Source of the DNA: JBMOJK01 sp049315825
GTDB lineage: Bacteria > Patescibacteriota > Gracilibacteria > BD1-5 > UBA2023
Direction: 5' to 3'
DNA: 54,055 bases
NCBI GenBank assembly: GCA_049315825.1
Contig: JBMOJK010000007.1
Coordinates: 1-54,055 of the forward strand
In this document: piece after piece, positions 1 to 10,015 of the stretch
How the letters are laid out: each line of letters opens with the position of its first letter
Position numbering within the stretch: the first letter of the stretch is position 1
Made by a program: the position numbers and the translations under genes
The notes under the pieces: model-generated
The model's input: the letters and a program-made list of their open reading frames with translations, nothing else
Database searches by the model: none
Told to the model about the DNA's origin: nothing

Positions 1-6
1 ACATGA

Positions 7-192
7 CTATGCCCCCGTGCAGGGGTTGTTTGACTTCGTCACCATGAAGTTGATGAACTCCATGCGTTCAAATGTCGTAAATCGTGCCTCACACTTCTCG
101 CATTCACGTCGTCGTCGGATCGCCTTCCCATCTTCGGTCATTCGAGAGTCAATTACTTTGGTGTCGAGGTTTTTACATTTCGGGCAGCGCAT
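7..192 (-). CDS. NrdR-like zinc-ribbon protein, short form
   Basis: The 61-residue product starts MRCPKC and matches the N-terminal zinc ribbon of NrdR, the repressor of ribonucleotide reductase genes. Two CxxC pairs (Cys3/Cys6 and Cys31/Cys34) flank the family motif DSR...GKAIRRRRECEKC, followed by RFTTFER. NrdR is normally about 150 residues, with an ATP-cone after the ribbon. Here a TAG stop follows the sequence NNPCTGA, so no ATP-cone is encoded in this frame. Only six bases remain to the window edge, so a frameshifted remainder outside cannot be excluded. Identity of the ribbon is strong; function as a nucleotide-sensing repressor is doubtful without the ATP-cone. Confidence 0.7.
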   Translation of the reverse strand: MRCPKCKNLDTKVIDSRMTEDGKAIRRRRECEKCEARFTTFERMEFINFMVTKSNNPCTGA

Positions 193-248
193 AGGTGTGT
201 GAGAAAATTTTGCCCAGTATATACAAACCCTCCCTCAAATCCACCTCG

Positions 249-276
249 TTGACAGGAAATATTGCACAGATATTAT
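249..276 (+). promoter_or_regulatory. Sigma70-type promoter for mscL
   Basis: TTGACA at 249-254 and TATTAT at 271-276 are separated by 16 bases. They lie about 30 bases before the mscL start codon. No Shine-Dalgarno sequence follows, so the transcript would have a short leader. Confidence 0.5.
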
Positions 277-305
277 GCATCCAATATTTCTTGATATTCG
301 TACGT

Positions 306-749
306 ATGCCAGTCGCTTTTTTGAAGGACTTCCGAGACTTTGCCATGAAGGGGAATGTCGTTGACCTCGCGGTTTGAGTGATCATTGGTACTGCCTTCGG
401 GAAGATCGTCTCATCACTCGTTGCAGATGTCGCAATGCCGACGCTCGGAGCGCTTCTTGGGGGTGTGGATTTTACAAAGTATGCTACTACGATTCATTCG
501 CTTTCTGGCTGAGAGGTGACTATAAAATACGGTCAATTTCTTCAATCTACGTTTGATTTTATAGTTATAGCATTTGCAGTTTTTGTGTTTGTATCGCTTG
601 TAAACAAAACGATCAAGAAGCCAGCTAAAAAAGAAGAAACAAAGGCTGCTGACGTTGTTCTTCTTGAAGAGATACGTGATCTTCTTGCAGGAAAGAAAGT
701 GGCTGGAGAAGAATCCAAAAAGACTGCAAAGAAAACCACAAAGAAATAA
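306..749 (+). CDS. mscL: Large-conductance mechanosensitive channel MscL
   Basis: The 147-aa product is the MscL pore protein, which opens under membrane tension to release solutes during osmotic downshock. The N-terminal helix and TM1 are canonical: FAMKGNVVDLAVGVIIGTAFGKIVSSLV, interrupted here only for length, spans about residues 12-40. A second hydrophobic segment (about 80-100) is followed by a Lys/Glu-rich cytoplasmic tail. Two in-frame TGA codons are read as glycine: residue 25, the conserved Gly of the AVGVIIG pore helix, and residue 69 in the periplasmic loop. With the standard code only fragments appear. The ATG at 306 puts the start six residues before the amphipathic helix. The gene ends in TAA just before a terminator. 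Confidence 0.95.
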
Positions 750-750
750 T

Positions 751-780
751 ATAAACCTCCGAAATTATTCGGAGGTTTAT
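751..780 (+). terminator. Hairpin terminator after mscL
   Basis: A perfect 13-bp stem (751-763 with 768-780) closes a four-base loop two bases after the mscL stop codon. The right arm ends in GGTTTAT, giving a weak U-tract. Confidence 0.7.
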
Positions 781-789
781 ATTAATCTT

Positions 790-955
790 TGAATTAATCC
801 TTTGTGCACATCCACTTCATACTATATATTTGTTTCTTGCTCAGCCAATATCACGAGGGTATGGTGAGAGCTTGGATGTATAGTGGACGTGGCTGCCGTG
901 AGTAGTGAAAAGAATATATGATATGAAGTAGGGGATGGGGTTACAGGTTGAAGTT
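790..955 (+). ncRNA. Candidate structured non-coding RNA
   Basis: This stretch between two terminators has no good reading frame but folds into a long hairpin. The arm at about 808-830 (CATCCACTTCATACTATATA) pairs with about 918-943 over some 21 bp, with one 3-base bulge and one mismatch. Inside, CTC/GAG and AGCCA/TGGCT extend the stem, and a small CCAA-TCAC/GTGA-TTGG hairpin lies near the centre. A rod with internal bulges and about 150-170 nt resembles 6S RNA in shape. No family signature was recognised, so the class is not assigned. Strand is uncertain because the downstream terminator is bidirectional. Confidence 0.4.
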
Positions 956-962
956 GAGAATT

Positions 963-993
963 AAAAAAACAGAGCTTAGGGCTCTGTTTTTTT
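963..993. terminator. Bidirectional terminator
   Basis: CAGAGC/GCTCTG forms a short stem flanked by a run of A on the left and of T on the right. It can stop the minus-strand amidase gene and any plus-strand transcript from the candidate RNA. Confidence 0.7.
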
Positions 994-1001
994 TATGAGA
1001 C

Positions 1002-3227
1002 TTAGTACTTCTTCTCAACCTTTGTTCCAGTGAGATAGTAAGCAAGAATCGCTTTATAGTCCCATCCTTTTTCTACTGCGAAGTATGTTGCTCCAACTCC
1101 AGAAACTCCGACCCCATGCCCTTTGCGAGTATGTCCAACTCCTGCTGGATCTTCCACGGATTGGAGATATGGGATATCAAGACAATTCTTTCCGCCATTT
1201 GATTCGCAGTATTCCTTTGCGGATCGTGTACGGCCGTCTGAATCGTTGAAGTACCAGGGTTTTACGAGATTTCCGTTATAGGTAACAACTTGACCGTTTG
1301 TTGCCTCTACGAGTTTGGCAGTATCGCCAGAACGTGATTCATACCCATATCCGAGATATTTTTGGAATATCTCTGGATCGTCTGATCCATCGTAGTCTTT
1401 GCCTGGGAATTTTCGATTATTTGGATCGGTATACCAGAGTGCGTAGCTTCGAGCAGCAACAAGGATAGTTTTTACCTTTTCTGGATTGTTTCCATTGCTG
1501 ATCTCGGCGAGACCCTTGAGATAGTCTTCGAGAGGAAGTTCATTGATTACTTCTAGTTTGTTTGCCTTGATGCGGACTTCGAGTTTACCCCGGAAAGTGT
1601 TGTCATTGAGTTTACCGGAAGTATCCCACGAAGGCTTTCGATCCCAGTTGCTGATACGCACGATATCAGCCGAAAGACTGATCGTTCCGCCCGTGTATTT
1701 TTTCCCATCGAGCATAAGCTCAAGTTTTGTGAGGTTTTTCTTGCGAATCACCAAAGATCCTGTTGTGATACCGCCAGTTACTTTATCAAATCCAAGCACC
1801 GGATTTCCACTTACAACATCGAGTCGAACTGATTTCCAATCAGTCGGAGTAGAGAGTTTTATACGAATAGTTGGCCCCTTTGAAAGCACTGCTGTGGGAA
1901 CTTTTGGTGGCGTGACGCCAGTAGACGTATTTGTGGCAACTAAGGTTTCTGGCTTGTATACTGGATTATTTACGAGTGTATAGTTGGTTGTTTCGGCTCC
2001 AATATCCTTTTGGAAGCTTGCAAGTTTTGTGTACAGGTTGGCTCATGGGCAGGCGGTATATCCGACATCTCGATGTCCCACAAGTCCCGTTACGATCGAA
2101 TCAGTTGTGAGACAATCGGGTGAGCTCTTACATTCTTTGTGACCGTTGGCTTGACTGGTGATGTTGATCCCGTATTTCTTTGCGAGCCATGATATCGCAG
2201 TTCGGATTCCATCTTCTTGATCTTTGATGAGGTTATCAACTTCGAAATTTCCGATCACACTGATTCCAACCGTTCCTGAATTATTCCAAGCTGCATGGGC
2301 ACCAACTGCGTAGTCTCCACCTGCACGTCATTCATAGATCGTTCCGCGCTGACCGATAACGTAGTTATATCCGAGATCGCCCCATCCACGTGTTACTGTA
2401 TGATAGTAATACATTGATCGCATGAGGGCTTCATCTGTACTGTCACTGAGGAGATTTTCTGCTGTATGGTGGAGTACGATCTTTCGGACATTTTTTGTCT
2501 TTTCGATTGGCCAGACGAGATCGTGTCCATTTTCGGATGCTACTTTTTCGCTCAGAGCAAATTCCTCTGGAAACTTTGTTCGAAGATTATTTGAAATAGC
2601 CTCTATTCGATCGTTGTATTTCTTGGTTGCATCGGGGATTGGGTCATTTTTGTGCTTTTCAAGGTTTGCATAGTATCCCTTCCAAGCACTCGAATCCTTA
2701 TAACGAAGTGATTCATCTGCGCCCCACTGAGTACGTGTAACAATCTTTGGTCCATCTGCCGCATGAACACTCAGTCGTTCTGGATTGAGGGCGAGATGGT
2801 ATGTTCCAGACTCTGTATCGAGTGCTACAAGTTCTGATTGGATCTTGATGTTCTTGAGTGATGATGTGATCTCGATCTGTACCTGTTTTGTACCAGAAAA
2901 ATGAATCGGAGCGGTAAAATATGTCCCGTCGAGTCATTCATCGCCTTCGATTTCGAGCCCCATAGTTTTTGAGGTCTTTCCATCCGAAAGTGTGATTTGC
3001 ACATCATTTTCATTTTCGATTGGCATATCAGAATGCAATCGCACAACGAAACTATTTTTTGGAGTTTCGAGAGTGAGAACGCCTACTTTTCCAAGTGCTT
3101 CAAAGGCACGTGTTTCGCTTCCGTATGCGTATGTCTTTTGGATTTCGAGTGATCCAATGATCGGGAAACTTATCTGCAGTGTCAGTGCAAAAATGAGGGC
3201 GAGTGAAAGGCGCTTGAGACTTGTCAT
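1002..3227 (-). CDS. N-acetylmuramoyl-L-alanine amidase / SpoIID fusion
   Basis: The 741-aa secreted protein combines two peptidoglycan domains. After an N-terminal signal-like helix (residues 1-25) and a beta-rich segment, residues about 175-385 form an Amidase_2/PGRP domain with TRTQWGAD, KIVLHHTA (zinc His), GWGDLGYNYVIG and GHRDVGYTACPG (zinc His and Cys). Residues about 440-741 form a SpoIID domain with PLEDYLKG, ARSYALW, ATNGQVV and GHGVGVSG. SpoIID proteins are lytic transglycosylases in spore formers, and amidases cut the stem peptide. Fusion of both suggests one enzyme that strips glycan strands. Three TGA codons are read as Gly (after GDE, IYE and TACP), two of them at conserved glycines. 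The ATG at 3227 precedes the signal helix. Transcribed away from the gene at 3287. Confidence 0.88.
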
Positions 3228-3286
3228 TTGCAAAAAAAAGGGGAGTAGAGTAAGATAGACGAAACAGGTCAATAACACGGCATAGT

Positions 3287-4126
3287 ATGCTCATCAAGAC
3301 GGAAATCAAGGACTTTGTCCGCAAGGTGTTACTTCTCGGGATACTTTTATCTTTCGTGATCAACTTCGCGTTCACGTATTTTGCAAGCTTTGCGAGCAAT
3401 AACGATGCACATGCATCGAAGAATGAATTATCTTTCAAAAGACAAGACACCACCTACCTCGGAGATACAGGGGTAGCACTTTCACTCAATATTGGACTTT
3501 CTGATAAAGCCAAGAAAGAGACCCCAATTCGTCTCTATGAGGAAGTGATGCCAATCTCTTCTGTTCTTGCAGATAAGACTACGGGAACGAAGAAAATCAT
3601 CGCTTCGCACATGATTGCTGCGCAGGAATATATGAATATCCTCCGTACAGATGTAAACAAGCTTCTCGACGGTACTTCAGATCGTCAGGCGATGCTTGAG
3701 AGCTTTATTGACCAGCTCAAGTTCCGCGGAAAAGCAACCAACGCGTATCTTGCCTCACTTACATCACAGCGCGCCCAACTTGCTGCTGCCATCACTACAT
3801 CTACGACGAAGATCGAGGGGTATAAGACTACACTCTCGACTGCATACAAGAACATGGATTACGATCTTACGCAGGATACTCTCGATAAATATCTCGAAGA
3901 AAAACAAACGCAAACCTACGCTCAGTCTTACCTCGTTTTCCTCGACAAATTCGTTGCAACGTACCAGGCGCTTAATGCATACAATGCAAAACTCCTCGAT
4001 ACTATCACCAACAACAAAGAGGCGCTCATTAAAAACGTAACCGTTGTGCTTCCCGATTCTGGAAATGACTTCATGAAGAAGCTAGAGCTTCTTCGCAGTC
4101 AGAGTGACACGCCACAAGGACAATAA
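3287..4126 (+). CDS. Membrane-anchored helical protein, function unknown
   Basis: The 279-aa product has an N-terminal hydrophobic helix (about residues 12-36, VLLLGILLSFVINFAFTYF) and a long, helix-prone, Thr/Lys/Leu-rich remainder that could be coiled coil. No enzyme motif was seen. It lies only 42 bases before the VirB6/TrbL-like gene and on the same strand, so the two may be cotranscribed and belong to one surface machine. The protein ends in TAA and has no UGA-Gly codons. I do not recognise the family. Confidence 0.6.
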   Translation: MLIKTEIKDFVRKVLLLGILLSFVINFAFTYFASFASNNDAHASKNELSFKRQDTTYLGDTGVALSLNIGLSDKAKKETPIRLYEEVMPISSVLADKTTGTKKIIASHMIAAQEYMNILRTDVNKLLDGTSDRQAMLESFIDQLKFRGKATNAYLASLTSQRAQLAAAITTSTTKIEGYKTTLSTAYKNMDYDLTQDTLDKYLEEKQTQTYAQSYLVFLDKFVATYQALNAYNAKLLDTITNNKEALIKNVTVVLPDSGNDFMKKLELLRSQSDTPQGQ

Positions 4127-4168
4127 TCTCGCGATCGTCAAGTCCACTCTTTTGCACTCACCACCAAT

Positions 4169-6535
4169 GTGTGGTTCAATAGACTCAAATTCAAACAAAA
4201 AGACATGTCTCCTCTCATCGCCAAACTCGCTCACATAGCATCTCCAGCTCTCAAGCTCATGACTCTCCTCATCCTTGCTGTTACTGCATGGATTGGGGTT
4301 TCTGTAGAGACTAATACTCAATCAGTCTCACAAGATACTGGGATAGTATACGTGGGTGTTGGAAGTATGAAGATTGCAAATGCTGCTGATTCAAAGACTG
4401 ATACAACATGAAAGACAGGCACTCCTTCGGTTGATACTAAAAAAGCTGATGCTACTTCTACAGCGTCTTCACCTTGGGCAACGGCAGGACTCGGACTCGC
4501 AAATAGTGTTATCGACCTTCTTTTCATCCTCTTCAATCCACTCCTTTTCCTTGCAGGATGGCTTTTGACGCCGGATTGGGTTTTTGGGGAAGTCTTTGGG
4601 TTTCGGCCAGTACTTCATCAGTTTTGGGTACTGATCTCCAATATCGTATATGTGATTTTTGCATTCCTACTCGTAGGTATCGCATTTATGAATATCTTCG
4701 GAAGCGAGCAGAGTGCATGGCAGATGAAGACTAAGCTCCCTAAGCTCATCATCGGTATCATCAGTGTGCCATTTACGTGGTTCTTTGTGAGTGCGATCAC
4801 ATCTGTTGCATCGCTTCTTACGGCATCTGTGATCCAGATTCCAGGTGATATGATCACAGATGCAGGTACGAAGGCAATTACGATCAATGTACCTTCTAAG
4901 TGTTCGATCGACTTTACTAAGTCAGCAGTGAATCAGGCTGCTGAATCCGGGGCAACTGCAAAAGATGGTATGTTTAACTGTGTGCCTTGAACGGGTTCAG
5001 GAAAGACGCTCGGTGAACTCTTTAGTTCGAAGAGTGCCTATGGGATGCTCACTGCATATGCCTACGGGATTTATAAATTCCAAGACATCAAGGTGATTAA
5101 CGGGACAGTTAAAGGTTCGATCACAAATATCAGTGATATCACTATCGGGCTCATTAGTGCGATGATTTTCTTCTTCGTATTTCTGCTCCTCATTTTCGCA
5201 CTTGTTTTCGCACTATTCTCGAGGGGGATTATGCTGTGGATATACGCGATGTTCTCCCCACTCCTGTCGCTGGCGTATTTCTTTGAGTGAAAACTACCCG
5301 GTGGGCTCGATGATAAGTTTGGTATTACAAAGGTGATTTCTCTTGCGCTCGTTCCAGTATTCGTGGCTGCTGCACTATCATTTGGAATGCTCTTCCTTCA
5401 GATGGCTCAGGCAGTTGATATCAATGGAAAGAGCGAATACGTGAAGCAAGAAAAATGCGAGAATGGCAAAAAAGAATGTAGTGCATTTACTTTTACAGAT
5501 ACGAAATTCGAAATTACTGGAGGCTTAACAGGTGCCTCAGGAATTGTGAACGATACTAAGGATCTCGGACTCAATATTCTTGGACGATTTATGATCCACA
5601 TCCTCGGACTTGTCGTTCTTTGGATGGCGGTTATGGCAGCACTCAAGTCTAATAAGATCACAGAAGATGCCGTGAAACCGGTTGCAGAATTCGGTGAATC
5701 TATTGGAAAACTCATGAAGAGTATTCCAAAGATGATTCCGATTATTCCAACTCCGCATGGCGCTATGGGATTGCAATGATTGTCGCGAATGGGTGAGAAC
5801 TTTGCAAGTGAAATTCGCAATTCAGCTGGAAATGTTGGTGCTGAACTAGGTACGAAATGGGGACAAGCAGCGTCAAGTGCTATGGGCAACAGGAGTGTTG
5901 ACCCGCGTATTAATGAACTAAGAAACGGGCTTGTTAGGATGGATGGGCTTACGAATAAGGCTGATATTGGTGCCCAGATGAATACCTTGCTTAAGTGAAT
6001 TGCTGAGAAGAAAACACTGAACGAACTTGCAGGCGATTCTGCATATCGTGGATTACTCTCAGAGTGAGTTGGCAAAATTAGTACACTTAAAAAAGAAGAA
6101 AAAGAGAAGATCCAAGAAGATATCAATAGTGGGGATGTTGGAAGACTTTCTAATGCGCTCCATAAGCTTGAAACACACCTTGGTGAAGGTACACTCGGTG
6201 GTGCTGGATCTGACTTCGGAACTCAAGAAAAAACTAAGGCTTGGTTCGATGCACAGAAAAATGCTTCAAAGGCTGCAGAAACTGCAAAGAAGGCTGAAGA
6301 AGCACCTAAAGCCCCTATATATCCAAACTATGGTAAGGTTTCAATCAATATTCAAGATAAAGATATTAATTTCGCAGTTCCAAAGGATGGAGACAAGGCT
6401 GCAATTGAGTTAAAAGTAGACATCAAGGATAAAAAAATGACCAAAGCCCAGCTTGATGATGTAGCTCAAAAGACGGGGACTGATAAGGACGGACTCAAAG
6501 CTAAACTCAAAGAACTTGGAATTACCGTGGAATAA
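4169..6535 (+). CDS. Polytopic VirB6/TrbL-like membrane protein
   Basis: The 788-aa product reads through six in-frame TGA codons as glycine (for example CVP-G-TGSGKT near 4988 and YFFE-G-KLPGG near 5288). The N-terminal half has at least six hydrophobic segments (about residues 30-50, 110-135, 145-170, 190-220, 325-375, 390-420 and 475-500) interspersed with extracellular stretches. The C-terminal 250 residues are soluble, charged and helical. The layout resembles VirB6/TrbL channel proteins of type IV secretion systems or pili, but no decisive motif was seen. The start could be ATG 4169 or ATG 4205; neither has a Shine-Dalgarno sequence. The gene ends in TAA before a strong terminator. Confidence 0.6.
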
Positions 6536-6560
6536 ACATCTAATTAACCACAAGAAAATC

Positions 6561-6580
6561 CCTCCTCACGGAGGTTTTTT
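6561..6580 (+). terminator. Rho-independent terminator
   Basis: CCTCC-TCAC-GGAGG followed by six T residues lies about 25 bases after the VirB6-like gene. Confidence 0.85.
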
Positions 6581-6614
6581 CTTGCCTTCTTCCAAAAACG
6601 TATAGCATACCGCC

Positions 6615-7208
6615 ATGCTTACACCGTCTGCAATTGCCTTACTCGCCGAGCTCAAAGAAGAGCGCGCACGAACCAAAACCCCGAATGTCTCAGATATGAC
6701 GGGGCAGTATCTCTATGATCTCATCGTGGATCGTGGATATCTTCGTCTGCTCGAGCTTGGGACAGCCAATGGATACTCGACGATCTATCTTGCGGAGGCA
6801 GTAGGGAAGCGCGGGGGGCATGTGCTCACAGTCGAAACCCAGCATACCGCATACCTCGCAGCCCGTCACAATCTTGCTGGATATCGTTCCTGTGTTACCC
6901 AGATCCATGCAGATGCCAAAGAATTCTGCAAGAGTCTCTCTCGCGAGACATTCGACTTTGCATTCATCGATGCTTCCAAGAAAGAAACCCTCACGTATTT
7001 CCTCTCGGTTTGGCCACGTATCGTGGATCATGGAATGATCATCATCGATGATGTGGTGAAGTTCTCTGATAAGATGGAAGATTTCTATGATTTCCTCGAG
7101 GATTCAGGCCTCAAACATGAGATCGTGATGACCGATCCGGACGATGGGATCATGCTTATTTCAAAAACTGCCAATCTCTGAGTTGCAGTCCCGGCTATTT
7201 CTCTATAA
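6615..7208 (+). CDS. Class I SAM-dependent O-methyltransferase
   Basis: The 197-aa product belongs to the COMT-like O-methyltransferase family. Motif I is LLELGTANGYSTIYLA (about residues 42-57), followed by an acidic residue at the end of beta 2 (VLTVETQ), then DFAFIDASKK, which supplies the metal-binding Asp, and MIIIDDVV, another metal ligand pair. Such enzymes methylate hydroxyl groups of small molecules; the substrate cannot be predicted. The TGA at 7179-7181 is read as Gly, adding ten residues before TAA at 7206. serS follows 28 bases later on the same strand. Confidence 0.85.
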
Positions 7209-7236
7209 TAGAAGCCAAAAATCACTCCGAAACACT

Positions 7237-8538
7237 ATGATCGATCTAAAACTTATCCGCGACCAGAAAGAACTTGTTGCAAAAGCCATCCACGATAAAT
7301 GTGCAAACGTTGACCTTGATCTCCTCATTGAGCTCGACGGGAAGCGTGTGTCTTCACAGCAAAAGCTCGATGAGCTTCGCGCTGAACGCAATCGCGTATC
7401 TGCTGAAATGCCAAAAGGTGGGAGGCCAGATCCTGCGATCCTTGAGCGTGCAAAAGCCCTCAAAGAAGAGATCCAAGCTCTCGAAGCTCAATACAATGTT
7501 ATCGAAGCTGAATTTCTCGCGCTCTACAAAAAAGTCCCAAACATACCAACTGCCGATACTCCAGTTGGTCTTACAGAAGACGAGAACGTAGTGGTGAGAC
7601 AGTGGGGAACGATCCGATCTTTTGATTTCCCGATCAAGAATCACGCTGAGATCGCGGAAGTTCGCGGTTGGCTCGACAAGGAGCGCGCTGGAAAGGTGGC
7701 AGGAACTCGTTTTGGATACCTCAAGGGGGACCTCGTTCGACTCCAGATGGCGCTCGTAACTTGGGTGATGGATACACTCTCAGACGAAAGCGTGATCGCG
7801 AAGATTATTGCTGAGCACAAGTTGAACATTTCATCTAAGCCATTCACGGCAGTACTTCCTCCGTACATGATCCGCACGGAACTCTACGACGCAATGGATC
7901 GCCTCGAGCCACGCGAAGACCGCTACAAGATCGAAGGAGAAGACCTTTGGCTTCAGGGTTCTGCTGAGCACGTACTCGGTTCTATGTACGCAGGAGAGAC
8001 TTTCGACGAAAAAGAACTCCCAATCCGTTACCTCGGATATGCGACATCATTCCGTGCTGAGGCTGGAACTTACGGGAAAGACATGGAAGGAATCATCCGC
8101 ATGCACCAGTTCGACAAGCTCGAGATGGAAAGCTTCTCTGCTCGCGAAACCGCGCACGATGAACATCTTCTTTTTTCTGGTATCCAAGAATACCTCATGC
8201 AGCAGCTCGAGATCCCATATCAGAAACTCCAGAAATGTACGTTTGATATCGGAAAGCCAAACGCAAAGGGTTCAGACATCGAAGCATGGCTTCCAGGTCA
8301 GAACAAATACCGCGAGACGCACACGGCTGACTATATGACTGACTATCAGACACGCCGTCTTCAGACTCGCGTTCGACGTCAAGGGGGAGAACTCGAGTTT
8401 GTTCACACCAATGACGCAACCGCCTTCGCCTGTGGTCGTGCACTCGTAGCTATCATCGAGAATTACCAGAATGCCGATATGACCGTTTCTATCCCAACTG
8501 TCCTCCAGGGATACATGGGGAACAAGAAAGCAATCTAG
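7237..8538 (+). CDS. serS: Seryl-tRNA synthetase
   Basis: The 433-aa product charges tRNA-Ser. The N-terminal tRNA-binding coiled coil (MIDLKLIRDQKELV... to about residue 110) precedes a class II catalytic core. Motif 2 is ATSFRAEAGTYGKDMEGIIR and motif 3 lies near RLQTRVRR...HTNDATAFACGRAL. The canonical serine-site TAE is SAE here (GSAEHVLGSM), and the usual SSCSN segment before motif 3 is ETHTADYMTDYQTRR, so this enzyme is divergent. There are no UGA-Gly codons among more than 20 glycines, as seen in other highly expressed genes here. ATG 7237 fits the known N-terminus; upstream in-frame sequence overlaps the methyltransferase gene. Confidence 0.93.
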   Translation: MIDLKLIRDQKELVAKAIHDKCANVDLDLLIELDGKRVSSQQKLDELRAERNRVSAEMPKGGRPDPAILERAKALKEEIQALEAQYNVIEAEFLALYKKVPNIPTADTPVGLTEDENVVVRQWGTIRSFDFPIKNHAEIAEVRGWLDKERAGKVAGTRFGYLKGDLVRLQMALVTWVMDTLSDESVIAKIIAEHKLNISSKPFTAVLPPYMIRTELYDAMDRLEPREDRYKIEGEDLWLQGSAEHVLGSMYAGETFDEKELPIRYLGYATSFRAEAGTYGKDMEGIIRMHQFDKLEMESFSARETAHDEHLLFSGIQEYLMQQLEIPYQKLQKCTFDIGKPNAKGSDIEAWLPGQNKYRETHTADYMTDYQTRRLQTRVRRQGGELEFVHTNDATAFACGRALVAIIENYQNADMTVSIPTVLQGYMGNKKAI

Positions 8539-8558
8539 TCATCTCTGAGAACAAAATA

Positions 8559-8584
8559 AAAATCCGACCTTGGTCGGATTTTTT
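8559..8584. terminator. Terminator between serS and the orphan at 8611
   Basis: AATCCGACC/GGTCGGATT forms a 9-bp stem, with As before and Ts after. It serves serS and can also serve the convergent orphan gene. Confidence 0.85.
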
Positions 8585-8610
8585 ATGAAGCAGTCAGGCT
8601 GAGTGGGCTC

Positions 8611-9057
8611 TTACGCTAACTCAAATTGTTCTGCTTCATTGACTTTGGATGCTTCCAGGTTTTTACGCATGATGCTTATAATTGCATTATGTACGTCTAA
8701 TCCAGAAGTTATCTTGATATGTTCAGGGCTAGAATCTTCCGTGAAGGTACATACCAACTCCTTTCTTCCATCGGACTTATGATGGTAAATCCTTACTTCG
8801 ACGTGTTTTTTGGGATCGAGCACCGCAATTATGTTACCACGCTGAGGTACTGCAATCTTACCAATGTTTACAAGCTCTGCACGCAGAGCATATCTGCGTT
8901 TATGAAACTTGGCCACCTGAGAAAGAATCCAGCGTACTGCGATTGCCTTTTCAAATGAATAGGCCTTAATCAGGCTGCGGTCTGCATTTACACATACGAA
9001 CAGTGGCGTCGTCCCAATGCACAATTCATCATTAGAACCTGTTGCGAAAATTTTCAT
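8611..9057 (-). CDS. Orphan protein with Shine-Dalgarno-led start
   Basis: The 148-aa product (MKIFATGSNDELCIG...) has alternating beta and helix segments and no recognised domain. It is unusual here in having a clear ribosome binding site, GGAG six bases before the ATG at 9057, and a consensus promoter upstream. All glycines use GGN codons. It ends in TAA. Together with the orphans starting at 15625, 35551 and 43360 it forms a class of short minus-strand genes with good Shine-Dalgarno sequences. Function unknown; a beta-rich small regulator is only a guess. Confidence 0.7.
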   Translation of the reverse strand: MKIFATGSNDELCIGTTPLFVCVNADRSLIKAYSFEKAIAVRWILSQVAKFHKRRYALRAELVNIGKIAVPQRGNIIAVLDPKKHVEVRIYHHKSDGRKELVCTFTEDSSPEHIKITSGLDVHNAIISIMRKNLEASKVNEAEQFELA

Positions 9058-9123
9058 CTTCGACTCCTTTTCTTTGGTATTTGTTACTCCTTTTCTGCTT
9101 GGCGAAATGTCAAGCACCAAAGT

Positions 9124-9151
9124 GTTATATTCTTTTCGAACCCCTTGTCAA
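9124..9151 (-). promoter_or_regulatory. Sigma70-type promoter for the orphan at 9057
   Basis: On the minus strand, TTGACA (9151-9146) and TATAAC (9129-9124) are 16 bases apart, about 65 bases before the start codon. The leader is long for this genome. Confidence 0.55.
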
Positions 9152-9243
9152 CATCTCACCATTTTCGGGTGAAATGTATAGTGAGAATATTTGTCCCTGG
9201 CTCGTAGATATACTATACTGCAAATATACTTTCAAGAACCGAC

Positions 9244-10002
9244 ATGCTCCTCGCCTCAACTTCGTGCTTCAAAGGGTACGGTCTCCATAAAACATTCGAA
9301 CTCATTAAAGCTTCTGGTTATGATGGGGCAGACCTCGTACTTTCGAGTTCAGATTTCGACACGGAAAATACTGACTATGTTGCAGAAATATCAGCACTCA
9401 CTGGTGTACAGGTTATTTCGATCACAGCCTATGAGCGCAAGATGGATGCAAAGACTATTGACCAGATTATAGAAATGGCCAAGCGACTTGATGTAAAACT
9501 CATCAATATTTTCCCGCCTCACCGTCTCGATAAGGATGGAACATGGTTCTCAGACTATCTTCCGCTCGTGAAGAAGCAAAATCCCGATCTCTCTATCGCG
9601 ATCATCAATGTAGAACCGAAGACTTTCCTCTTCTTTATTCCTGAGTACAAAGACGCTACACTCTCATCGATCAAGAAAATCACCGGAGAAACCACACTTC
9701 ATATCTCTAATGTGAATCCCGAGAGCGGGGTAGACCTCATTAAGACATTCACAGTTCTTGGGAATTCGATCGTCAATGTATTCCTTTCTGATAAAACTGG
9801 AGCAAAAGAATCTCTGCTTCCAGGTAAAGGAGATATGCCGCTCGAAACGCTTCTCATCCGACTCCAGGAAGGTGGATACCGACGTTACTTTACTCTCAAG
9901 GTGAATCCAAAAGATCTCTGAGTAGGAAACGATGAAACCGTGCTTAAACGCATGGAGGAATCCCGTAAGTTCTTCGAGAAACACTATAAAAAAGAGGCCT
10001 AG
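9244..10002 (+). CDS. Xylose isomerase-like TIM-barrel protein
   Basis: The 252-aa product resembles sugar phosphate isomerases/epimerases (AP_endonuc_2 fold). It begins LASTSCFKGYGLHKTFELIK and continues ASGYDGADLVLS, the usual beta1-alpha1 pattern in which a helix labelled by the gene's own strand order leads to a conserved Gly-Asp. Later strands include VQVISITAYE and VKLINIFPP. The usual metal-binding Glu/His set is not clear, so catalytic activity is unsure. TGA at 9919-9921 is read as Gly. The final codons KKEA-TAG lie in the palindromic terminator shared with the convergent gene. Confidence 0.65.
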
Positions 10003-10015
10003 GCCTCTTTTTTCT
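9988..10015. terminator. Bidirectional terminator that encodes both gene ends
   Basis: AAAAGAGGCC-TA-GGCCTCTTTT is a perfect palindrome. Its central CTAG supplies the TAG stop codons of both convergent genes (10000-10002 on plus, 10001-9999 on minus), and both proteins end in KKEA. Confidence 0.85.

Noticed and set aside
5407..6126. Long minus-strand open frame of 239 codons
   Set aside because: Ser/Phe/Pro-rich composition typical of an antisense shadow of the VirB6-like gene.
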